Part shown: positions 23,175-36,400 of the stretch, one piece after another
Numbering within the stretch: position 1 is the stretch's first letter
Layout: every line of letters begins with the position of its first letter
DNA from: Onchocerca lupi
Lineage: Eukaryota > Nematoda > Chromadorea > Rhabditida > Onchocercidae
Direction of reading: 5' to 3'
Assembly (NCBI GenBank): GCA_028564675.1
Contig: JAOVVO010000113.1
Coordinates: 93,397-157,396 of the forward strand
DNA length: 64,000 nt
The notes under the pieces: model-generated
Told to the model about the DNA's origin: nothing
Databases searched by the model: none
The model's input: only the letters and a program-made list of their open reading frames with translations
Position numbers and translations under genes: made by a program

Positions 23175-25162
23175 AATAAAAAACCTTTAAATTTCGTTTC
23201 TGAAACTCAATGAAAAGATATTGAAAAATTCTGCATATTTTATTAATGATCATACAAAAAGTTGTAACAAACAAAAAAAATGAATAGTATTTGTAGAAAA
23301 TTTGTGGAAAATCTTCACGGGAAATGTGTTAGGGGAAAAACTTTTTTGTTGCGGTCTCAAACTTGAGTAATTAATCGACCAATGTAGAAGAATCGATCGT
23401 GACGAATTTTATTCGATAATAATTATTTCAAATAAAATAAGCGGAAGAGAACTTGACAACGCAGAAAATGAATAAAACATTATAAAAAGAACGAGCAGCA
23501 GGAATGTTGATGTTCCAGTGTCGAATGAAAAGGAGGAATGACCTTTATTAACATATAACAATCTTTCTGTAGTGGAGACATCAGAAATGGACATGATTTA
23601 AGACCGGAACAAAAAAGATTTTTTCCAGAACATATTTCCCGTAAAAAGCTTCTACAAATTTTCAACAAAATTTTGTGGAGACAAAGATGAGAATTAGATA
23701 ATATATCATAGCTTTCATTCATATTTGTAGGGAAATCTTATATATAAGCTTAGTATAAGCGATTCATTACAGTGATATTATAACATTAATTTATTGCATC
23801 CAGTTGTGTTACATTCATTTAAGTTTATGTTATGAGTCATGTTAATAGCTTGATTAATTGGATATATTTACATTATAAATTATTTCGATTTTTTGACAGG
23901 TTTCATAGGTTTAAAAGGAGAGGACAGTATTTATCGACAAATGTCCTATTATTTGTATTTTTTCATCGTGTATATTTTTTTTTTATTTTCTTAAATCTAA
24001 CTTCTAAATTGTATAGGTCTTGTATCAGTCTTTATTTCTTTATTCGTTACTTTTTTCAGACGAAGAATGTTTCGGTTTTCCGTAAAAATAAGTTTCATTT
24101 CGTAGTTCTATAATGCACGGTCCAAAAATCAAAAAGTAAATGAAAAATACAGTCTTATCAAAAATTTCTTAACGGAAGTAAAAAAGTTTAGATAACTTTG
24201 TCGTGCAAATTCTTTTTACAGTGTACTCTTCAATTCTCTGTTTCAGTATTTTCCGTACGCCTTAGAATGATAATATCGACCATTCCAGTATGATTGCTAT
24301 GTAACATCGAGATATAGTACCATCACAAACTAGAAATGTTACGTTACTTTTCATCACAAAAGTTTAAAGGAATTCTGAATTTTTAAAAAGCGACTAACAG
24401 AAGTTTTCGGATGATATTTTTTTTTTTGGATTCAAAATTTTATTAAAATATATTATTTAAAATTTAATGTTAACTCCTTTTTTTGAATCTCGAAATTCTT
24501 TTGAAGTCTGGGACAAGGTTTATATTTATTTTAATTTGTGACGAAGTTTATATTTATTTTAATTTGCAATTTCTTATATTGCAAATTTCAAGGAGCTTAT
24601 TAAAGTGTGATTTCTTTATGAGTGTTTTTATGTTTAAAATTTTTTGTATTTTTTACTTATAGTAAGAGATTCATACCATGCAGAAATAGCGGCGATAGAT
24701 GTTGATTCTGATGTTTTTCTCAATGTTCTTGTATTTAATTTACTCTTCCTTGATGTTGCATAACTATAAAATATTAAAGTATGATTTTCAATTTCTTTTT
24801 GCAACATAATAATTCGAATGTTTGTGAAATAGTAGTATTCAGATATTCAGATTATCTGTATATTTTCTCCTTCCTTTTCTTTAGTACTCATATTGATTCC
24901 TTCTAAATTTTAATTATTTCCGCATTTCTTAAGTTCTTAACATGGAATTGTAAAGCGCTGCGTGTTACAAATACGATCTTGATGGTCATGATGATAATGT
25001 AGAAGTTTTTGCTAATAAGTTGTGAAACTTTTCAGACCCTCTTTCAGGCCAATTTCGTAGCTCTTTACCATCATTTGTGGTTGAAAAAATAAATATTCAA
25101 AATTGAAAAAAAAAAAAAAAAACTTCATGCAAAAGTTGAAATGCAAAAAATTTAAATGAACC
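23175..25162. other. Intergenic between convergent USE1 and ptr genes
   Basis: Two kilobases without an assigned gene. The longest frames (minus 23480-23722, plus 23832-24113) are Phe/Leu/Ser-rich and carry no recognisable domain. Two short plus-strand blocks look more protein-like: 24663 onward (RDSYHAEIAAIDVDSDVF) and 24956-25024 (AACYKYDLDGHDDNVEVFAN, then a stop), but I could not join them in phase. A small duplication (gtttatatttattttaattt, twice) lies at 24518-24565. Confidence 0.4.
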
Positions 25163-26948
25163 TTACGTGGTTTTTTCATCACTGCTGAACAATGTAAGTA
25201 AGATGGGAAGTATCAGTAGACTATTTAGAGCACCAATTGTTATCACTAAGATTATCGTTTTCAAAAATGAACGAAATATATAGCTATCAATTGATGCCAA
25301 GAATGAAACTCCTGTAATCAGCATACTATCTGTTATCAATACAATATTATGAAATACTAAAATTCATTTGAATTATTATCATTTGCAACATTTCTTGCTT
25401 ATAATCCTATCATATTCTAATAATAATCTTATCATATTCTCAAGGCCTTATCATATCTATAAAATGATTGCAATTTAAATCTTTGAAAATTTCGATACTT
25501 ACCGATAATTGTACTGCTAGCAGATTGTACGATTGGAACGCCAACATTGTATAAAGCATTACGCATTCGCTCGAAAGAGCCTATTCCTTCATCCTAGAAA
25601 ATAGGCCACAAGAATACGATAGCTAGGAATAATATGAAATTAAGAAAGAATACAATATTTGAAAAGAAATAGCATTTCTTGATATTTATGATTTCTGATT
25701 TGCTTAATTTTGATACAATTGCTGAGCCAAGGATAAACGTGAAAGATTTCGGATCGATCAATATTTTGACTTTTTGGCCGTTACTAAAACAAAAGTTGAA
25801 CAAATAGCCTCGCAGATTATGTTCAATCTGGAGATTAAATTCTTGAATAGAAAAGTAAGTTTTCAAAAAAAAAAAAAAAAAAAATTTCAAAACATGCAAA
25901 TTACGCTTAATATTCCAAATTCTATCATATTTAGCAAATAGTTAGCAATCAGTATTAAATGTCTTACTAATCAGTTGAAAAATTAATGAAAGAAATATTT
26001 TACAAATTTAAATAAAATGATATTAATTAATGTGAAAAATTCATAAAATAAACATTTACGAATTTAAGTAAAACTTGGAAAAAATTTTAAAAATTTACAA
26101 AACCTTCGCAAAATTAAATGCCAAATGTGAAGCGAAATCATTGCAAAAGCCAACACTCATAATAATTGTAATCATGGAGATGAAATTCAAGCGAACATTC
26201 CAAAAGGTCATGAAACCAAGAATACCAACATTTACCGTAATGATACTTGACGTAATCCAAAATGATGTTACTGTCTTTGGTATTAACAACAAGGATACGG
26301 TAATTACAGCAAAACTAGCAATCGCTATCGTTGTTAGCGTACCCGGAAGCATTGCATTATATTGTTCTGCGAACTGCAATCAGTAAAAATTCGATCAGAT
26401 CTGAATTCAGAATCACAAATTAATCATCGTTATCATATGATTACATCAAACTAATCAAAATGTTAGCCTAATTATCATTTGTATAAAATGACCTGAAAGA
26501 AATCTGCATAAACTCCAGTTTTAATGGTACTAGATTTTGCAATATTTCTTAAAATTCGCATAGCTCGAGATTGATTACTTGCTCCAATGTAGCGTAATTG
26601 AACCAGAATACGTGAAACTTCAAGTAAATTACCCGTAGAATCAAATAAAATATCGCTGAAATTGCATTTTCAACATGACAAATCAAAATTTAAGATTTAA
26701 GAGAATGTATTTGCTGTGATATAATTTTACATTTCATATAATTTCAAAAAAAAAAAAAAAAAAAAACGACAATCCAAATGAAAATTTTCAAATTCATAGA
26801 ATTTAAATTTGCAAAGCATACCGTTTGTAACGTGCAAATTGTGGTTGAGAAAGGAAAATATTTTTTAAAATATAAATGAAATTGTTGGATGTTATTTCGA
26901 TGCTATTTTCTTGAAAATATTGCATCATTGCGCGTAACCTAAAATGTC

Positions 26949-26984
<36 letters not shown>

Positions 26985-29900
26985 GTAATCATCGAAAATT
27001 CATATAAACTTTATTGTATTCTTATCAATTATTGCTTTATTAGAAATGAAAAATTGGAATTTTTGAAAAAAAAATCAAAAATTTCATGTTATCAAAGAAT
27101 TTAATATTTGCAAAAGACATTTAATTTTTCGTGGAAAATTTTTATACCTTAAAAAGTTTGACTTTTTATATATAATTAGATATTCGGTGAGTTTTGTTAG
27201 TTAAGTCATGTTTTTCTTTTTTTTTATTTATTCATTTTTTCCAACAATATATTAAATAAAAATAAATTTGAATTAGATAGCAGAGTTTTTAGAAATATTC
27301 GTTATGGATATAGTTGCTAGTAATATTTGGAATAGAATTAGATTTGTAGAAATGTCTTAATATTGAATAAATTGGCAAACGAGAATGAAAATTTTAAATA
27401 TTTGATCGAAATATATATTTGAAATTAACCAAGAATCACTGGATCCAGTATATTCGGTATATTCATATAAAGCTATTTCACTTTCCAAAATCGTCCAAAT
27501 TTGACGATTTGAAGAATTAAATTTTGATAAATTATACATCCATACATGCAAATATGAACCATAATCTAAAAAATATTTTTTCAATAACGAATGTATCAAT
27601 TTCGTTTCTGTCTTTTAAAAAAATTTGATCTTATAATCATTGGGATAAGTGTAAGGTTTAAATGAAATTTAACAAAGTTTAGCTTTGTTTTAATCAAAGT
27701 TTTAATCAAACTAGTGATGAGATAGATCAGTCTAATGTATTATTTAATGAAATTTAACAAATTTTAACAAGAAGAATTCGTGAAATTTATGTTTCAATAA
27801 ATATTTTAAAAAATTCTTTTTCACCAAATAGCATTTAAAATGAATTCTGATAATCAAAAAAAAAAAAAAATCTTTTAAATACAACTGATAACCAATTCGA
27901 ATCCACATAAAATCTCAAGCAAATCAAATAATTACTTTAAAGCAAAATTCGAGTTCGCAAAATACAACTTTTAACTATAACATTGTAATACAGGTCTTGA
28001 AACTACCTTCAACTATGACCTTGAGAGGTCATAGTTGAAGGTGGTCTCATATGTAAAAATCAAATTTTGCTTCTAATAATTACTTGTTTGATTTACCTTT
28101 ATGACCATATGAATTTAATGAAAATAATGTCAAGGAAAAGCAAATCAGTATCCGTTTCCGAAATATAATTAAAGCTCATTTTAAATTTATTAATAATGTG
28201 AAATATCTTCTACCTTTCACCATTTAACCTTTTGACCCATAAGATCAAAAATTAAAGAATAAAAGATCGAAGAGTGAAAAGAAATAAAATGAATAAATTG
28301 ATCATTATTCTTAAAACTAGACGATAAATACGAATAGTTAACTGCAACGAATTAATTGAAATTATTCGAATGCTAATATATTAATATATATGAATACATC
28401 ATTTGTTGAAACTTTTAAATTTTCGGATATTTTTGAAATAATTTTAATTAATTTGCATTATTATTCTATTCTTGTAATTTTTAAATGGAATAGAAAAAAA
28501 AAATGACTAAAAAGTTGACCAGAAAAATATTCCTCCATAACCGATAAAGCTTCATGACCATATGAATTTGTTGAAAGTAATTCATTTGGTTCAAGGCCTA
28601 ATTTCATATGCATACAACCCCAAATTGATGCTATCTAAAAGATGAAGATGAAAATGTGGAAATCTATAATTTAATTAATTATTGTTCTCTCAAAAAAAAT
28701 GAAAAATACGTCAAAAAAAGAAATTAATCAGGAATCCAATTTGGATAATTAAGGGGATAAGAAATTAAAAAAATATAATTTAAATATCTAACATTAAATA
28801 GGATTAATTTAAAAGATAATGAAATGAATTTTGCTTTTTTTTTTCCAATGAAACTTACGATCTAGAGGACAAAAAGAATGAAGATGAAAATTTTGTAACT
28901 CCAGATCAGTTTAATTTTTTTACTTTCACTTAATTAAAATTTTACTAAATATTAATTAAGAAATATAGTTTAAATGTATGTAATTAAACAGAATTAATTT
29001 GAAAACGTGAAATTTTTCAAAGCAAATTGATAGAATTTACGAGATAGAGGATGAAAAGTATGAGTATGATTAGTCGAATCCATAATTTGAACAACCAATT
29101 TGAGTAAGTTGTACGGAAAAAATTAGCAATCAAATGATTGGAATGAGATATGGTTTGCTGTTCCTCACATAACCTTTGACCTTTGTATAGCGAGACTGAA
29201 AATTCGAAAGTTTCTTTCTTTTCTATGCAGCAAAGAAATTTTCTTTATTATCTTTCTTTTCTTTTTTTTTTCGATTACTTTTTCTTACAATCTATTCTAT
29301 ATTATGTAGTTATAAATCCTAGTATTAATCAGTATTAAGATTAGGCATTTAATTTTTAAATTCAAAATTTGAATATTTAATTCCGAAATAAAAGCAAACT
29401 CACAATTTGTAAAACTTATTGGATAAAGGAATTTGTTTTAATAATTTATGGAAATCATAATTTAATTCATTTCTTTTATTCGCAATTATATGAAAACTTC
29501 TTTTATTCGCAATTATATGAAAATTTCGTCGCTAAATCAGATAAATTAGACAAACCGTTAGGGGAAATATGCGATCCGGAATGATTCTTTTTTTCGCATC
29601 TTTTAATTTTCCGGAATGTTAAGCAATGTCTTTTAGCAGTTTCACGTTTACTCGTTAAAACCAGTATAGCTGAAAATTCTGTGCGGTATACGGTTGACGA
29701 AATTTGTCTTCAATCAATAAGTTAAAGGTCACTATTTCAGTATACTGGTCCAATTCTGTGCTACTTTCTTTTTTTTTTTCTCTCTCGAAATACTGTTGAA
29801 TTGATAGAAATGCATTCATTTTTTCATCTATAATTTACATTTTAAAAATTTCGCAATTTATCTGAGAAAAAGGTTAATTTTTTGCAAACTTACCGGAGAA

Positions 29901-32900
29901 GAAAGTTAAATGATAAATATATGTGAATGAGATAGCCGATACAGCATACATGCAAAATATCTGAAGAAGAATTGAAAAATTAAATTTAAAATATATTTTT
30001 ACAAATTATTTAAATTCTTATTTTGTATTAGATTTGTTGTAGCATGAATAATTTTTTAATCATTTACATGTTCGTATTTATATTTTCATTTCATATAAAG
30101 CGATAAATTGGTGGAAATATAATCAGAAAAAAAAATCTCAAAAGAATACGATAGTAAAGATATCAATTATTCAAATATGAAAATAATTTAATTATTTTCA
30201 TCCAAATGTAAGAAATGAATTTTTTGAAATTTAATTTTCGTTGAAATGATAAAAAAAAAAAAGAGTATAACTTACTCGTACAGATTGAAAAGGTGCAAAA
30301 CAACCAACAGTAAAAGAAATAAGATCAGTAAGAGAAGTTACAGTAATTGACATGGATGAATCCGAGAATGCTTTCTTCATACGTATCTCGAATGAAGTGA
30401 TAAGAGATGTTGATCGCCATGCGGATAAAGTGATAAATATGTTATCTAAGCCAACTGCTATAATTTAAAAAAAAAAAAAAAAAAATCGATTTTTCGAGAA
30501 ATACGTTTAATCATCGATAAATAAGATCGTGTGAGTATGCTAATATTTGTAAATTAATCAAAATTTGCTCAAATAGATCAATAAAAAATTTGATATCTCA
30601 TCATGTTAAGCCTCTGTCAAAAGCTTTGTTAAAAGCACTAAATCTCAGTCAAATCAAAACTTTTCTCAAAAAAACAATAAAGATGTGAAATGGAGATGAT
30701 AAACAATTGATAGTAATGATAACATCGTTGAATGAGCATTATCAGTTCTGTAATCCAATAAGATTCTAAGATAGAATTAACTTACAGAAGATTACGAATG
30801 GCATCAAATATACAATGCTGATAATATGTTGGCCTAACAATAATAACAAGCTGATACCACTGATAACCGCTGCTGCTACACTGATAACACCACCAATAGC
30901 TAGCCATGGTCGAGAATAAATCCATGATGATAGACAACAACATAAAATTGTATACAATAATAATGTCAGGAAACATGGTAGTAACATTCTGAAAAAGATC
31001 ATCGATAGCTTCATTGACGTTTAGATGTCACAGATGGATTAGATGGATTCGTCACAGATGGATTAGATGGATTCGTCACAGATGGATCAGTCACAGATAG
31101 ATTTGTCATAGATGGATTAGATGGATCCGTCGCAGATGTCGCAGACGGATTCGTCACAGATAGATTAGATGGATCCGTTACAGATGGATTACATGGATCC
31201 GTCACAGATGGATTAGATGGATTCATCACAGATGGATTAGATGGATTCCTTACATAGATGGATTCGTCAATGACATGGATAAAATAGAACGATCGTAAAT
31301 GTATTATTTATAATACTAAAAGCAAATTGTAGTATTTCACCGCCAAAAAAATATTTTTACGAATTACCATAAATAAGGTAAAGTTCAACAATATTTTTTA
31401 TTTAATTTTTTTTTTTTCAGCCACTTTGGAAAAGTGACAATATTTCTCAATGTAAAGATCATAATAATTCATGAGAAATGATAGTTTAGAGGAATTTAAT
31501 CTTAAAAATAAATTATCACTCACTTTAACAACTTCTCACGGTTATTTGCACTTTCTGTAGCTATCGTTTCAGAAGTCCACAATGAAATTTTAATAATATT
31601 TGAAGAATATTGCAATAAGAAATCGATTAATTTTAGTTCCCATTTCTCAGCTAAATTATCCTGGAAAAGTGTTGAATGTCGCAAAGCATAAGGTAACATT
31701 ATCGCTTTCGCACCTGAAAATCTCTTTTTTTTTTTTCAAAAATTTTTCAAATTCATTAAAAAATTTACTTTATTTCTGTAATATTATAAATTCAAAATAA
31801 TCGAGTAGGCAGAGTCGCAAAATGACATTTATATTTATTTTTTACTAATATTTACTTTGCTCTATTATTTTCTCATTTTAAAAATTTCATCGTAATTTTA
31901 AAATATAACATAGTGAGTTAAGAAATTTTAAAATGTAATATGTTCAAAAATTGAAAAGGAAATCTGAAACATTGAAATTGCAAAAAAAAACCAATAAACA
32001 CAAATTTTCATCAGGACCAGAAATTCGATGTTTTTCGTCAAACATAATGCCACCCAACAAATTGCAAATACTAATTAATAGATCTGATGAGAAGGAATTC
32101 GCTACTAATTTCAAAATAGTTTGATCAATAGTGTCATTTTTCGGATTTAAATCACCATTTAGAAACATTTTGAATGTTGTTATTAATGGATTTGATACAC
32201 ATTCTTCGTGTAATCTGAAATTCATTTCCTGAATTAAGAATATTTCTCTTAAATTACTAAAAATTTTTTCTTACTGGTGAGCAATTACGAAAGTTTTGGT
32301 GAAAAGGACTAATTAAAGTGATAAGGACTAATTAAAATGGTTATTTAAATTTTTTTTACCTAAGAATGCTATTGAACTAATGCAAAAGATGTATGGAAAA
32401 ACTAAAGAAAAATGAAGAATTATAAAAAATTTTCTCTCATTTGATTAAATTTGCGGGAAAAGAATTGAATAGGTGATGTGAATTTAATCTTTCAAGCAAT
32501 TTATTTTTAGTTAAATAATTTCAAAAATAAAACAGCAAAGTTTCAAAAAGGTGTGAAAATTAACATTTAAAAATGACGAAAGTCTAACCTGGATAATTTG
32601 TGAATTAAAATATTTGCAATGATTTCATCAAATTCAGCGGGAATTGGAAATTTAACACAAATAGATGCATAATCGAGAGTAGAATCATTTCTTCCTCCTT
32701 CAATACTAATTTCTTGGATTAAATTCCATAATTTAAATACAGCATGGAGAATAGTCGGCTTCAATACATTTCCATCATTGGCAATACTTCGGACAATAAT
32801 ATATCCCATTCGTTTGATATCATATCTGAAAAAAAAAAAAAAGAGTAAAATGATGTTAGGTAAAAATTGAATGGAAAATAGGTAGTTAGGTAAAAATTAA

Positions 32901-33312
32901 TTTGAAAATAGGTATTTAGGTAAGAATTAATTTGAAGATAGATAGTTAGGTAAAAATAAATTTGAAGATAGGTAGCTAGGTAAAAATTAATTTGAAGATA
33001 GGTAGCTAGGTAAAAATTAATTTGAAGATAGGTAAATGAAGTTAACCTTCGGATAGCATAAAAGGGATCAAAATCATCGATATGAAATAGCTGATCTAAT
33101 TGTTGTAGCTCTTGCTGAGCTGGAGCCTTAATTGGAATATATTGGCCAAGTTCATCGTTCAGGAAAGCAACCTGCCGATATTGCAATCCTGTGCTAAGTG
33201 CAATTGTCAATAATACAGGTATTAAAATAAAAAACAATGGATAATGAATAATTAATGCAATATAATGCTCGAAAAATTGAGAAATAGATTTTTGCAGAAA
33301 ACCGAAATGCAT
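25163..33312 (-). CDS. ptr: Patched-related (ptr family) sterol-sensing-domain membrane protein
   Basis: RND-type multi-pass membrane protein; nematode relatives act in cuticle, moulting and lipid-linked transport. Fifteen exons in 5'-3' order: 33312-33047, 32825-32589, 32214-32018, 31713-31524, 30988-30786, 30457-30276, 29960-29894, 29195-29041, 28634-28520, 27565-27430, 26938-26822, 26655-26493, 26373-26104, 25593-25503, 25311-25163; 845 residues, every phase consistent. The first membrane segment is at about 18-40. The sterol-sensing block spans about 297-447, with VGLDNIFITLSAW where relatives carry GxDD. FFR...WLFKLWIRLIILILF follows near 470-499, then GLEPNELLSTNSYG. The second membrane half, 677-845, carries GFCNDFASH at 751. 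Exon 3 ends at a weak donor (gtcctg), chosen because it restores the family-like ISGAKAIMLPY. A likely 5' UTR acceptor is at 33352. Introns 1 and 4 hold minisatellites. Confidence 0.93.
28005..28042. repeat. Perfect 16-bp inverted repeat, intronic
   Basis: Arms accttcaactatgacc and ggtcatagttgaaggt around a 6-nt loop (ttgaga), inside the ptr intron 27566-28519. The arms are far less AT-rich than the flanks. It could form a stable hairpin or cruciform. Confidence 0.9.
29471..29524. repeat. 27-bp tandem duplication, intronic (ptr)
   Basis: Two adjacent copies of a 27-bp unit beginning ttcttttattcgcaattata, differing only at the last base, inside the ptr intron 29196-29893. Confidence 0.9.
31026..31270. 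repeat. 24-bp minisatellite in ptr intron 4
   Basis: About ten units built on cagatggattagatggattc plus gtca, with some shortened 15-bp units. It is less AT-rich than its surroundings. On the minus strand (the gene's strand) it reads as an open Thr-Asn-Pro-Ser-rich repeat (NPSVTNPSNPSVT). It falls within the intron between ptr exons 4 and 5, so it is not expected in the mature mRNA. Confidence 0.9.
32856..33036. repeat. 30-bp minisatellite in ptr intron 1
   Basis: Five exact-length 30-bp units from 32881 (ggtagYtaggtaaaaattaa tttgaagata, with small changes) plus a partial unit before them. Because 30 is a multiple of three, the gene's strand stays open through the array and encodes a 10-residue repeat (YLQINFYLAT) directly after exon 1. 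Confidence 0.92.
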
Positions 33313-33460
33313 TGTTTCAGCATTGACAACAATTTGATTTTTTGTTCAATCCTGCAATTTATGAAAAATGAAAATTAAACTTTTAGCTTATATTTGATCA
33401 TATCAGATCGGAAATTTAAAAAAGTCTATCAAAAATTTGACCATCAATGTACTTTGTCTA

Positions 33461-33498
33461 TGATAAGAGATATTAACAGTGATAAGAGATACTAACAG
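33461..33498. promoter_or_regulatory. Tandem GATA motif upstream of ptr
   Basis: Two adjacent 19-bp copies, tgataagagatattaacag and tgataagagatactaacag, 150-190 bp upstream of the ptr ATG. Each carries TGATAAG, the preferred site of nematode GATA factors. Regulatory function is inferred, not shown. Confidence 0.4.
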
Positions 33499-36400
33499 TA
33501 ATCTTTTATATCATTATTACTTGGCGAAATTATCAAACAAACATTAATTGATTAATTCGAATTTAAGAAAAAAAAAATTTTGTGTAATTGTCTTTGTAGA
33601 TTAATATAAAATTGAAGAATGAATATAAATTTGAAGAATTTCTTTCATGCAAGATGAGAATTACAACGTGAAAACATGAATAAGTATTTGCACCAACTGT
33701 TGGCATTGACCTTATTTGGACTGATAAATTGATAAAGGATACAAATACAAATTGAAATTTGAGATTTAAATCAAAAATATCATAATTTGAAATTAATTTA
33801 TATTCTGAATCAAGGTTAAATAGCTCAAACTCATGTTGATAATAATTTATCGCAGTTGAGTTAATGTTATTGGAAAAAAAAAATTTTACTTAACTGAATA
33901 TTTATCTAAATTTTTAGTCAAATTTATTTTAAAATATACTTGAATATTTAACACAAATCATAAAGACATAGAATAGATAGGGTGATCAATAAATTGGCTT
34001 TTAAGAAGTTTATAAACAATTTTCTTCGTTCTTTTTTTTTTTTTTTTTTTAATTAACAATTTTAATTTCGATGGATCTTTTTTTCAATAAATTTCAATTT
34101 TAATTTTTTGACTTTCCTTTTTCAGTGAATTTCATAAACAAATTTAATGAATTTAAAATTCATCGAAACTTTTTTCGTTAAACTAACAATCAATGTTATC
34201 ATGAAACGAACTTATTACACTTTGAAAAAAAATTGAAAAGTATTAACTTGTCAATTTTCACCAAAAATTTTTGCAACTTTACACGCCCATAATTACTTCA
34301 TTTAAAATCAAACAAATTAAAAATTAATTAATAACTATGATTGCTATCAGCAATTTTACAATTTGCTGATAGAAAATGTAATTATTAATTAATTTCAATA
34401 ATTACTTCTTATTCAAAAATCAATTTATATATTCTGATTAAAATATGAACGAAATTATTAATAAGAATATTTGACAATTTTAGATATCAATTGTTATTTA
34501 TTGATTATTCGAGAATACCAGTACTGTTATTAATGGAAGAAATATTAATTGAATTAAATGAAGAAATTGAAACTGGAAAAATATTGATTTAATTCATTTA
34601 AATTATTTATACAATGAAACGTTGTGTTAACCAGAATTAAACGAAGTAAACGGTTAATGTACCGGGAAGTGTAAGGTGACAATTCGTTTGCATAAATGAT
34701 TATTGAAGTTCAAATTGATAGTCCAAAAGCTTACCAATTCAATTATTGTTGAGTCAAAAAAGTTTTGAAAAGTAAGGTGGTATGTGAAATTAATTTTGAA
34801 TAATATCAAATATTATCCGAACTGATAAGAAAAAAAAAAAAAAAACAGCGAATCTGAAAAGTTGAAATCAACGATTAACAATATTTTAATAAAACTATTA
34901 TTTCAAATAGTAGTACTACCAATCGAAAATATACCAATGAAATAAACTTAGATTCGAAAATTGATAACTTTTCAAAAATTTCAAATTGATTTTTTCTTCT
35001 TTGATTCAAATTTGAAACAATTTTGCATAATATTTGACAAAAGATAATAAATTAATCTCAAATAATTTTTGGAATTCTATCTGCTTTTTTTGTTTATTGT
35101 TGCTAATTTCAAAAAAAAAATTTACAAATTCAAAGTTCTCTTTCTACAATTTTCATTATATTTCGAGTTTTTTTTCTTTTTTGATTAATTTAAATTTTTC
35201 AGCATTTCCAATTTGCTTAAATTATTGAAATTTCGAAGAAGTTTCAACTATTAATCTCTAAATTTTTTCTCAAAAATTTAAAAATGATATTTAGCACAAA
35301 TTAAATTTAATCCTTCTAATATTAAGCATCAAATTAGGAATTTAATAAATAATTTATGATTTTATGCAAAATAAACAATTTTTGGGAATTAATATTGATC
35401 GAATTGGTTAGTTTTTTTTTCGATTTGTAATGCATTAATGATGAATTATTGTTAATAATAAATGGTTATTAGGCAAATGTTACTGTATTTTGAATAAATA
35501 GAAAAATCGAGCTTGCCTCTCTGTTGGCCAAAGTAATTACACAAATCATAATCATAGCCTTGTCCTTTTCCTTTTCAATAATCTATAAAAAATTACTATC
35601 CGACAATTAATTGATCTTCTAATTGTCCAAAGAGTACTATTATTGATTAGACAAATTCGTCTTTTTTTTTTTTTTTTTTCGAATCAATTTCCTGAACAGT
35701 TATTCAGTTATTCCGGAAATTGATTCGGAAAAAAAATACGATCAATTCAGGGTAATAAGGACTTATTGTGAAAATTGATTTCATCGAGATGAATTTTAGC
35801 ATAGATAAAGATTGATTTCAAGCATAGTTTGATCAAATGAAATATATTACTGAGACACTGAAAATTGAGGCTAAATTATTAACTAAGATATATGTAAATT
35901 TTAATTTTTAACCTTTAACCTTAAATTTCAGAAGTTCAACAATTTACTTGATTAATTATTCTATGCTTAGATTTAAACTTAAGATTTATAATTCACCAAA
36001 ATCCAAATCCGATGTGAATAATATGGAAAACTAATAGTCTACTAATATTGATTTATTATTTTACTTTACTAGAAATTTTTTTTAACTAAAACAGAAATAT
36101 TGCCAACAAATTGGACAGGAATAGAATTTAAAAGAAAAAAAAAGAAAAAAAAAACGTTAATTAGAAGATTGCTTTCTAAAGTAATGTTCAAAGTTATTGT
36201 CCAGCTAGTAAAATGGCTATAATTTAAGTTTAGTATTTTAAAATCAAACAAAAACATGAAAATGTACAATTTTAAATGAAATGTTTTTTAATTTTTTTTT
36301 TTTCAACTTGACAAGTTTAAAATTCTAAATTTTCGATATTAATTTTAAAAACTTTTAAAATTTAATTTTTCTTTGTTGCATTCTTTTCTTTTTTTTTTAT

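Noticed and set aside
25594..25899. Minus-strand frame of 101 codons next to a ptr exon
   Set aside because: It is the intron between ptr exons 13 and 14; the ptr reading frame joins exactly across it.
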